Source of the DNA: Negativibacillus sp.
GTDB taxonomy: Bacteria; Bacillota; Clostridia; Oscillospirales; Ruminococcaceae
Direction of reading: 5' to 3'
NCBI GenBank assembly: GCA_020024325.1
Contig: JAHHTY010000076.1
Span: 1-8,011 of the forward strand
Length of the DNA: 8,011 bases
Position numbers and translations under genes: made by a program. This document shows positions 1 to 5,357 of this stretch, one piece after another (the first letter of the stretch is position 1; each line of letters opens with the position of its first letter). The notes under the pieces were generated by a model. The model worked only from the letters and a program-made list of their open reading frames with translations, made no database searches and was not told the origin of the DNA.

Positions 1-9
1 TCTTTTAGC

Positions 10-57
10 AAAGGGACGAGTTATCACCCGGATATCCGGGTGATAACTCGTCCCTTT
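10..57. terminator. 48-bp perfect palindrome, probable bidirectional intrinsic terminator
   Basis: The two 24-nt arms are exactly complementary around a central GATATC, with GC-rich stretches (GGGACGAG / CTCGTCCC). On the + strand the stem is followed by a run of five T, which suits termination of a rightward gene lying off the left edge. On the - strand the run is only TTT, so it is a weaker terminator for the leftward DUF1847 gene, whose stop is 26 nt away. The role as terminator is inferred from structure and position; no gene is visible to its left. Confidence 0.75.
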
Positions 58-83
58 TTCACTATATATTCTTACACCTTATT

Positions 84-755
84 TTAGCGATTATACTCGG
101 TATCTTTTGGATTTAAATCTTCAGGATTTTCCGGGTAAAACTTTTTATTGTAATATCCCTGTGCCAAATAAACAGGTGCCAGTGGGTTATGACCGGTCAC
201 ACGATCCTTTACTGCAAGAACTGTGATAGGAGCTTTAGAATACTTCATAAACAAGGTGTCATGTCCCACACACAAGCCAACCATCAGATTGAACTCTGTT
301 TTTTGCTCATTCAACAGCAATGCCTGCCCGATTGGATTGCACATACTTTCTGTTTTACAATTACCTCTTACTGCCTGATCATTGGTAATTCCCAAAAAAT
401 CTTTGGTAATTGCACCATTTTTACATATAATGGAAACAACCTCGAAACCATTGTACTCCAAAATATTAACGATTTCCTGTGTTTCCTTAAAAAGACCAAT
501 GCAAAAAGCAACACCGATTTTTTTGTATCCGCCCCGATGCAAAAATTTAATAATTTCAATCAGGCGTGTATCCTGGCAATAACCTCCTGCCTCTGTCAAA
601 GCTGCACAAAAAGCAATTTTATGATTTTCTTCCTCCAGATATAACTCCTTTGCCTGCTCCTGTACAGCTGCATTTTTACTTGGGCAGTCAGGCAATGTTT
701 TGTTCATATCCTGTTTGCTGCAACCTTTTTGAAAACACTTTGCACAAGTATACAT
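84..755 (-). CDS. DUF1847 family protein, probable metal-binding
   Basis: The 223-residue product matches my recollection of the DUF1847 family, small soluble clostridial and archaeal proteins annotated only as metal-binding. The N-terminus carries a zinc-ribbon-like cysteine set (C4, C7, C12, C24). Seven more cysteines follow (C50, C60, C85, C111, C133, C139, C162), several at conserved-looking spots such as the GGYCQD segment (57-62), MCNP (138-141) and GLCVGHD (160-166). The last could be a catalytic or ligand site, but this is inference. There is no signal peptide or membrane segment, so it is cytoplasmic. The ATG start is supported by GGGAGGA (762-768 on the + strand, read in reverse), 6 nt upstream. 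It is transcribed alone, divergently from the symporter gene, with a leader of roughly 110 nt. Biochemical function is unknown. Family confidence is high, role confidence low. Confidence 0.85.
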   Translation of the reverse strand: MYTCAKCFQKGCSKQDMNKTLPDCPSKNAAVQEQAKELYLEEENHKIAFCAALTEAGGYCQDTRLIEIIKFLHRGGYKKIGVAFCIGLFKETQEIVNILEYNGFEVVSIICKNGAITKDFLGITNDQAVRGNCKTESMCNPIGQALLLNEQKTEFNLMVGLCVGHDTLFMKYSKAPITVLAVKDRVTGHNPLAPVYLAQGYYNKKFYPENPEDLNPKDTEYNR

Positions 756-778
756 TTTTATTCCTCCCTTATTTCACT

Positions 779-802
779 CCTGTTTTTGTTATAGAAAACA
801 GG
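779..802 (-). other. small stem-loop in the leader of the DUF1847 gene
   Basis: An 8-bp stem (CCTGTTTT / AAAACAGG) encloses an 8-nt loop, about 9 nt upstream of the ribosome binding site of the leftward DUF1847 gene. It lacks a GC-rich stem and lies before the start codon, so it is a poor terminator candidate. It may be an mRNA-stabilising leader hairpin or may have no role. Confidence 0.3.
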
Positions 803-871
803 TTAAGAGCAGAAAGATAATTTTCTTCCCACCTTTATGGATTGACTTTTGCTTTCTCTTCACTGCCTTTT

Positions 872-900
872 ATTATACTGCAATCCCCCTAAAAATCCAC
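872..900 (-). promoter_or_regulatory. putative sigma-A promoter of the DUF1847 gene
   Basis: On the - strand a perfect TATAAT (-10) sits at 877-872. At 17-nt spacing the -35 position holds only GTGGAT (900-895), which is a weak match. It is the best promoter-like element in the 212-nt divergent intergenic region. The + strand has TATACT at 874-879 in the same place, a possible -10 for the symporter gene, but no good -35 accompanies it. The rest of the gap is AT-rich, and I saw no riboswitch fold. Confidence 0.45.
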
Positions 901-967
901 CCCCTTAAAACATATTTAAATTAGCTTTTGCATAGCTTTTATCAGACTATTTTTTCAGGAGGTTCAT

Positions 968-2377
968 ATGCTCCAGCAATTTTTAGATTCCGCTGTGCAG
1001 CTATTATGGGGACGTGGCACAATCACCTTTACTTTGCTGTGCGGATTATATTTCACTGTCGCCACCGGATTTCTTCCCCTTTCCCACCTTCTCACTGTTT
1101 TTAAGAAAACAGTCGGTTCTCTTTTTACCCGAAAGAAAAGCAGCAACGGTGTTTCACCCTTTGCTGCTGTCAGCACTGCTTTGGGCGGAACAATGGGAGT
1201 GGGCAATATTATCGGGGTGGGCGCTGCCATGATGCTTGGAGGAGCTGGGAGTATTTTTTGGATGTGGGTCGGTGCTTTTTTAGGTATGATGACAAAATAT
1301 ACCGAAGTTTTTTTAGCAGTACAATGGCGAGAGAGTGACCCGATTTCCCGTTCTTTTCGGGGTGGCCCGATGTACTATATGTCAAAAGGTATTCCTAACA
1401 TATTTGGTAAAGGGCTTGCCGCTATTTTTTGCGTTATCTGCATCCTTTCTTGTTTAAGCAGCGGCAGCATGACGCAAACCAATGCCATTGCCCAATCTCT
1501 TGAGGATAGTTTCTCCATCTCCAACCTCTGTTGTGCTGTTGTTTTAACAATGCTTTGTGTCTGGGTTCTTGCCGGAGGTTGTGACCGTGCAGTCCAGCTG
1601 TGTTCTGCCTTGGTTCCGTTTATGTCGTTGTTTTACCTGATTGGATGTGGCTGTATAATTTTTTGTTTTCGGGAAAATATTCCACAGGCTTTTTCTCAAA
1701 TTTTATCCGAAGCATTTTCCTTTTCTCCCATGTGCAGCGTTGCAGACACTTCAGCCGGATTTTTTACTTCCTTGCGAGTTGGTATTTCCCGGGGAATTTT
1801 TACCCATGAAGCAGGGCTTGGCAGTGCTTCCATTGCCCATGCCTGCAGCGACAATGACCCTGTAGAACAAGGTTTTTGGGGAATCTTTGAGGTATTCTGC
1901 GATACGCTTCTTGTGTGCACCATGACTGCTATTGCTATCTTATGCAGCAACGTACCCTTATCTCCTACCTCGGCACAGGATGCATTTATTTTGGTGATGG
2001 GAAAAAACGGTGGAAAAATGCTTTCTATTGCAGTTGCATTATTTGCCTTTGCATCTGTTATCAGCTTTTGTCTGTATGGTCAGAGGTGTGTGGAATATTT
2101 ATTTCCCAACAGTCATACAGCACTCCTTCTTTACCGCAGTTTTTTCCTTTGCGGTTGTGCTGCCGGATGTTTTACGCAGCTTCCAATGGTTCTTTCGATG
2201 GCAGACCTTTTTAATGCCTGTCTGCTGCTTCCCAACCTAACTGCATTGTTGCTCCTTTCTCCTCAGGTATTTGCAAAAACAAAAGATTATTTTTTGAAAG
2301 GAAGAAACACTCTATGTTCATCTGCTCGCTCAAGCCGAAAAAACTCTTCTTCAGAATCTTGCTGGTTGCAGCAATAG
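968..2377 (+). CDS. AGCS-family sodium:alanine/glycine symporter
   Basis: Imports small neutral amino acids, usually alanine or glycine, with Na+ (or H+) across the cytoplasmic membrane. The 469-residue protein is a polytopic membrane protein with the family hallmarks: GTMGVGNIIGV (74-84), GGPMYYM (132-138) and FTHEAGLGS (278-286). Hydrophobic helices fill the rest up to about residue 440. The ATG start is set by AGGAGG at 957-962, 5 nt upstream. Family members usually end soon after the last helix and a short basic tail (here near KDYFLKG). This one carries about 20 more Ser/Arg-rich residues, encoded inside the next gene, so the ancestral stop was probably lost. It is also cysteine-rich: I count 25 Cys. 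Substrate and coupling ion cannot be told from sequence. It is the first gene of a two-gene unit with the DUF4830 gene. Confidence 0.93.
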   Translation: MLQQFLDSAVQLLWGRGTITFTLLCGLYFTVATGFLPLSHLLTVFKKTVGSLFTRKKSSNGVSPFAAVSTALGGTMGVGNIIGVGAAMMLGGAGSIFWMWVGAFLGMMTKYTEVFLAVQWRESDPISRSFRGGPMYYMSKGIPNIFGKGLAAIFCVICILSCLSSGSMTQTNAIAQSLEDSFSISNLCCAVVLTMLCVWVLAGGCDRAVQLCSALVPFMSLFYLIGCGCIIFCFRENIPQAFSQILSEAFSFSPMCSVADTSAGFFTSLRVGISRGIFTHEAGLGSASIAHACSDNDPVEQGFWGIFEVFCDTLLVCTMTAIAILCSNVPLSPTSAQDAFILVMGKNGGKMLSIAVALFAFASVISFCLYGQRCVEYLFPNSHTALLLYRSFFLCGCAAGCFTQLPMVLSMADLFNACLLLPNLTALLLLSPQVFAKTKDYFLKGRNTLCSSARSSRKNSSSESCWLQQ

Positions 2378-2814
2378 CTTTTATTCTTTTTATGGGTGCA
2401 AAAATGCTGCACAAACCTGCTGCTCCTCCCTCCCCTGTTTCCATTTCCGATAACCATGACATGCATGTACCGGATAACACTGCACGCATTTCATTTTTAG
2501 AGAGCTTTGGATGGCAGGTGTCAAAAGAGCCACTGGAAATTGCGGATGTCATAATCCCACAAACTTTTGGAAAAGTTTATGAAAACTACAATGTCATTCA
2601 AACTTCACAGGGATTTGACCTGACAAAGCAAAAGGGAAAACAGGTTAAGCGCTATACCTATGCTGTATTAAATTATCCTAGCCAAAAAGAATATATCCGC
2701 GCTAATCTTTTAATCTACAACGAAAAGGTCATTGCCGGGGATATTTGTTCAGTCTACGCTGAAAATGGTTTTATGTATGGGCTTGCATATCCAAAAGAAG
2801 GGGAAGAGTCTTAA
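2314..2814 (+). CDS. membrane-anchored DUF4830 domain protein
   Basis: The 166-residue protein has a short basic N-terminus, one membrane segment (about residues 11-32), a Pro/Ser-rich linker (35-55), then a DUF4830-like domain (about 57-160) with ISFLESFGW, GFDLTKQKGK and RYTYAVLNYP. The type suggests an N-terminally anchored protein with its domain outside the membrane; no lipobox is evident. Function of the family is unknown. The ATG at 2314 is supported by AAGGAAG (2298-2304), 9 nt upstream, and by keeping the membrane anchor. The gene begins inside the symporter gene in another frame (64-nt overlap), so translation of the two is probably coupled. Its last eight codons lie within the terminator palindrome and match the end of the convergent SLOG gene. 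Confidence 0.82.
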   Translation: MFICSLKPKKLFFRILLVAAIAFILFMGAKMLHKPAAPPSPVSISDNHDMHVPDNTARISFLESFGWQVSKEPLEIADVIIPQTFGKVYENYNVIQTSQGFDLTKQKGKQVKRYTYAVLNYPSQKEYIRANLLIYNEKVIAGDICSVYAENGFMYGLAYPKEGEES

Positions 2815-2837
2815 GACTCTTCCCCTTCTTTTGGATA
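2788..2837. terminator. 50-bp perfect palindrome, bidirectional terminator shared by convergent genes
   Basis: All 25 base pairs are complementary, centred on CTTAAG, with a GC-rich core (GGGGAAGAGTC / GACTCTTCCCC) followed by TTCTTTT on each strand. The central TTAA (2811-2814) holds two overlapping TAA stop codons, one per strand, ending the DUF4830 gene and the SLOG gene. As RNA, either strand folds to a long hairpin with the stop codon at its tip. Because the palindrome is coding on both sides, both proteins end in YPKEGEES. Termination in both directions is inferred; no transcript data are available. Confidence 0.85.
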
Positions 2838-3413
2838 AAATTCCCGAATATAAACTTCCTCGCTCCAATGGAATATTTCATCTTTCTTATTCCAAACAGG
2901 GGCTGAAATTTCTTTTGATAAATCAATTAAATCGCATCCCTGATGTCGAGCATAGTTTACCGTTTGTGCAGTGCCGCTTCGCACTTCCTGCACCATATAA
3001 TAGGCACACACGCAACTTCGATCCACCATATAATAATTGCGTTTTTTCATACAATCCGGGCTATATTGAGGACTGACAAGTTCAATTCGGTCTGCATGTT
3101 CTTTAATCTGTTCATATAACTTTTTTTCTTCTTGACCCCAATTTTCATGCTGCTCTGGACAGGGCAAAGCAAGATATAATCGTATTTGAGGAAAATATGC
3201 CTTCATTTCCAAAACCGTCATTGCTGCCAAAGTATCAAACCCCACTGCTCCGCCGGTGTAAAAAAAAGTTATATCCTCCTTCACAAGCTTTGCAATTGTT
3301 TTTCTCAAATTTTGCCGCAGGTGTTCCAGTTGTCTTTTTTGAGGGAGAACGCGGTGTCCTGTTAAGCAACAAGTATAATTTTTAAATAGATTACAGAGCA
3401 CTTCTTCACTCAT
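2811..3413 (-). CDS. SLOG-family (YpsA/DUF1273-like) Rossmann-fold protein
   Basis: This 200-residue cytoplasmic protein resembles SLOG-fold proteins, which bind nucleotides or nucleotide-derived ligands. Motifs: CLTGHR (16-21) after the first strand, the glycine-rich GGAVGFD (54-60), ALPCPEQHENW (82-92), and a C-terminal SGTAQTVNYA (146-155) that typically closes the ligand site. No catalytic activity can be assigned. An upstream ATG at 3446 is in frame, but the start at 3413 is chosen because it has a purine-rich GGAAGGGGG 7 nt upstream and overlaps the stop of the glycosylase gene as ATGA. That arrangement implies translational coupling. It is the last gene of the leftward operon. Its final eight codons lie in the palindromic terminator. 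Confidence 0.82.
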   Translation of the reverse strand: MSEEVLCNLFKNYTCCLTGHRVLPQKRQLEHLRQNLRKTIAKLVKEDITFFYTGGAVGFDTLAAMTVLEMKAYFPQIRLYLALPCPEQHENWGQEEKKLYEQIKEHADRIELVSPQYSPDCMKKRNYYMVDRSCVCAYYMVQEVRSGTAQTVNYARHQGCDLIDLSKEISAPVWNKKDEIFHWSEEVYIREFYPKEGEES

Positions 3414-4051
3414 CGTTCTTCCCCCTTCCATTTTACTGACAAACATGGGCTTTTTGTGTCCACAAAACGATAGAGAAAATCTTGCGCTTCCTGTGCATAG
3501 TCGATGTTGATTCGTTTTGTTGCCGCAATCTGCTCTTGTGCAATAGGTATTCCTTCACAGAGATAAATCTCTTCCCCAATAAGCAGCTTGCCGTTATCCT
3601 GCTTTGTAATGCCCATGGCGTCACACAGTCTGCCGGGACCTGCCAGCAGATTTTTTTCATTCAAACTCTTAATCTGTTTTTTCTGTTGACGCAGCTGCAT
3701 CATTTTTTGTGTCCCTTCAAACGGACAAGCTGCCCGAATCAGTACTGCCTCGGGCACTCCTTCTTTTTGTGTGGTAATGTTAAAGCAGTTATACATCCCA
3801 TAGATGAGATAAACATAGGCTTTTCCGCCCTCATCGAACATCACTTTCGTTCGCTCGGACTTTCCCTTATAGGAGTGGCAGGCTTTGTCAGAATATCCTG
3901 TATATGCTTCGGTTTCGCAGATAATGGCAGACAGAGTTTCCCCGCCGATTTTCCGCACCAGCAGCTTACCGATCAGTTTTTTTGCCACCGCTACCGTATC
4001 GTCCAGATAAAACGAGCGGGGCAGTTTTTGATAAGAAATCGCTTTCTCCAT
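3410..4051 (-). CDS. mpg: 3-methyladenine DNA glycosylase (AAG/MPG family)
   Basis: Removes alkylated purines, such as 3-methyladenine, and deaminated purines from DNA, starting base-excision repair. At 213 residues it has the usual bacterial length. Residues matching the human enzyme are visible: the general base E48 within ETEAY (46-50), active-site Y50 and H59, the YVYLIYGMY segment (79-87) with intercalating tyrosine Y84, N91, R106 in VLIRA, and GPGRLC (138-143). The HSYKGKSERTKVMF region (59-72) corresponds to the family's conserved His-Ser...Arg block. The ATG has AGGGGA about 5 nt upstream. It lies 17 nt after the HIT remnant and shares an ATGA overlap with the SLOG gene, so it is an internal operon gene. 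All key residues are intact; I expect an active enzyme. Confidence 0.93.
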   Translation of the reverse strand: MEKAISYQKLPRSFYLDDTVAVAKKLIGKLLVRKIGGETLSAIICETEAYTGYSDKACHSYKGKSERTKVMFDEGGKAYVYLIYGMYNCFNITTQKEGVPEAVLIRAACPFEGTQKMMQLRQQKKQIKSLNEKNLLAGPGRLCDAMGITKQDNGKLLIGEEIYLCEGIPIAQEQIAATKRINIDYAQEAQDFLYRFVDTKSPCLSVKWKGEER

Positions 4052-4068
4052 TGCTTTCCCCTACATTC

Positions 4069-4456
4069 TCAGATTTTAAGACGCTCTCCCAAACAATTTT
4101 GATATACCTTCTGGATTTAGGCTTTCAGCTGTTGAGGTGTCGGAAAATACTGTGGGGTATCCCCGGTTACACGTAAAAACAGATACCAGTGTAGGTTGGT
4201 ACCTCCATTTCCCAAAAGTTCATGGTTCATCTTTTTCGGATGATAAAGCTGATACACCGCCTCCAGCGACATTTCATGCTGTAATTCCGGGGGAGCAGGT
4301 GCCGCTTGGTTTCATGCCGCTTGCACAAAAACAAGGTATAACCGCAAATCGCTGATAAGCGTTCAACACGACATATCCTGTTTCCAATTCGCAGACAAAA
4401 TAGGGATCATCTCCCTTTTGAATCTACTCGATTTGCTCACAGATTAAGCATCCCAT
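4069..4456 (-). pseudogene. decayed HIT (histidine triad) family gene
   Basis: No intact reading frame exists, but three - strand frames joined together give a HIT-like protein. Frame one from ATG 4456 reads MGCLICEQIE, a TAG (4426-4424), then IQKGDDPYFVCELETGYVV. After a 1-nt loss near 4345 the next frame reads GYTLFLCKRHETK. A 1-nt loss in the C-run at 4293-4289 leads to ELQHEMSLEAVYQLYHP, HELLGNGGTNLHWYLFLR and a TAA (4119-4117). The same frame then continues to a TGA at 4071-4069. The family's HxHxH active site is NLHWY here, so two of three histidines are gone. The relic keeps a GGAGG ribosome site and starts 3 nt after the rsuA stop. Intact members hydrolyse nucleoside phosphoramidates or dinucleotides. 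The family call rests on my memory of clostridial HIT proteins. Confidence 0.85.
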
Positions 4457-4459
4457 CTG

Positions 4460-5200
4460 TTATTCCTCCACAGGTTCATCCCTTGTGCTGACAAGCTTCA
4501 GTTCCTCAGCAGTCAGTTCCCTGCATTTTCCCTCTTCGAGATTCGGATCAAGCGGCAGTTTTCCCATCTGTACACGCTTTAGTTCCAACACCTTTAAGCC
4601 ATATGCCCCAAACATCCGCTTGATCTGGTGATACATCCCTTCCTTGAGGATAACTTCACCCCAGTCGCCCTGCTCTTCTGAAGAAATCTTCCTGAGCGAC
4701 GCCGGAAGAGTAAAATCTTCCCCGATGGTGACCCCTTTTGCAAAACCTTCAATCATTTCCTCGGTGATGCTGCCGTTGACCAGTGCATGATAAGTTTTGG
4801 AGATGTGCTTTTTCGGGGAAAGGATGTCATGGGCAAACTCCCCATCATCTGTAATCAGGACAAAACCTGTTGTATCCTTATCTAATCTTCCTGCCGGGAA
4901 AAGTCCCTTTCTCCAAAGCTCCTTAGGAACCAAATCCACCACTGTCGGCAGTTTTTTATCTTCACTTGCGCTGACAACCCCTTTGGGTTTATTAAGCATG
5001 AGATAGGTGTGCATTCTTAAAGAAAGTTCTTTTCCCTGCACCGCTACAATGTCATTATCAAAATCGACTCCAAAGTCCGCATTTTTAATCACCTGTCCAT
5101 TAATGGTGACGGCTCCTCTGCGAATTAAAGTTTTTACTTCACTGCGGGAAAGCGTACCCTGCATTGCGATTGCCTTATCCAGTCGTTGTTTTTTTGCCAT
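4460..5200 (-). CDS. rsuA: 16S rRNA pseudouridine synthase, RsuA family
   Basis: Isomerises a uridine in 16S rRNA (U516 in E. coli numbering) to pseudouridine during small-subunit assembly. The 246-residue protein has an N-terminal S4 RNA-binding domain (about 3-50) and the catalytic domain, with LNKPKG (69-74), the catalytic aspartate D107 in GRLDKDTTG (104-112), and GMYHQIKRMFG (188-198). The YHQIKRMF form favours RsuA over the RluB/RluF types, which carry a different basic block there. A TTG further upstream (5218) is in frame, but ATG 5200 is chosen because AGGAAGG lies 6 nt upstream and the S4 domain starts right after it. It is the first gene of the leftward operon, followed by the HIT relic, mpg and the SLOG gene. 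Confidence 0.92.
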   Translation of the reverse strand: MAKKQRLDKAIAMQGTLSRSEVKTLIRRGAVTINGQVIKNADFGVDFDNDIVAVQGKELSLRMHTYLMLNKPKGVVSASEDKKLPTVVDLVPKELWRKGLFPAGRLDKDTTGFVLITDDGEFAHDILSPKKHISKTYHALVNGSITEEMIEGFAKGVTIGEDFTLPASLRKISSEEQGDWGEVILKEGMYHQIKRMFGAYGLKVLELKRVQMGKLPLDPNLEEGKCRELTAEELKLVSTRDEPVEE

Positions 5201-5206
5201 TGCAAA

Positions 5207-5213
5207 CCTTCCT
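5207..5213 (-). promoter_or_regulatory. ribosome binding site deciding the rsuA start
   Basis: AGGAAGG on the - strand, 6 nt before ATG 5200. It overlaps the coding span that would follow from the in-frame TTG at 5218, so it argues for the shorter protein. Confidence 0.8.
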
Positions 5214-5241
5214 CTCAAGCTTATGCTAAAATTCCTTTTCT

Positions 5242-5270
5242 ATTGTAGCATATTGACTCTAAGCGTGAAA
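5242..5270 (-). promoter_or_regulatory. putative sigma-A promoter of the rsuA-HIT-mpg-SLOG operon
   Basis: On the - strand TACAAT (5247-5242) is a one-mismatch -10 box. At exactly 17-nt spacing TTTCAC (5270-5265) is a weak -35. Transcription would start near 5235, giving a leader of roughly 35 nt. The promoter lies between the clpB terminator and rsuA, as expected for an independent operon. Confidence 0.55.
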
Positions 5271-5322
5271 GATGTTTCTGAGAAAAACCTTCCACATTGA
5301 AAGTTTAGCTGCTGATAAGCAA

Positions 5323-5353
5323 TAAAAGAGGAGGGATAAACCCTCCTCTTTTA
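5323..5353 (-). terminator. intrinsic terminator of clpB
   Basis: A 13-bp stem (AGAGGAGGG / CCCTCCTCT core, flanked by A/T pairs) with a 5-nt loop begins 4 nt after the clpB stop codon. On the - strand the descending arm runs into TTTTATT, the expected U-tract. It separates clpB transcription from the rsuA operon downstream. Confidence 0.88.
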
Positions 5354-5357
5354 CTAC

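Noticed and set aside
189..644. A 151-codon + strand open frame
   Set aside because: It lies wholly antisense to the DUF1847 gene, has no ribosome site and no recognisable protein features.
756..967. Glycine-type riboswitch before the symporter gene
   Set aside because: Such switches are known before some AGCS genes, but I saw no conserved aptamer sequences or suitable paired stems on the + strand.
3414..3446. Longer start for the SLOG gene at ATG 3446
   Set aside because: The purine-rich site at 3421-3429 and the ATGA overlap place the start at 3413; the extra residues precede the conserved fold.
3482..4102. A 206-codon + strand open frame
   Set aside because: Antisense to mpg, whose catalytic residues are all present; the opposite frame is a shadow.
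4137..4355. A 72-codon + strand open frame in the apparent gap between rsuA and mpg
   Set aside because: The opposite strand carries the HIT-family relic with recognisable motifs, and the + strand frame has no ribosome site.
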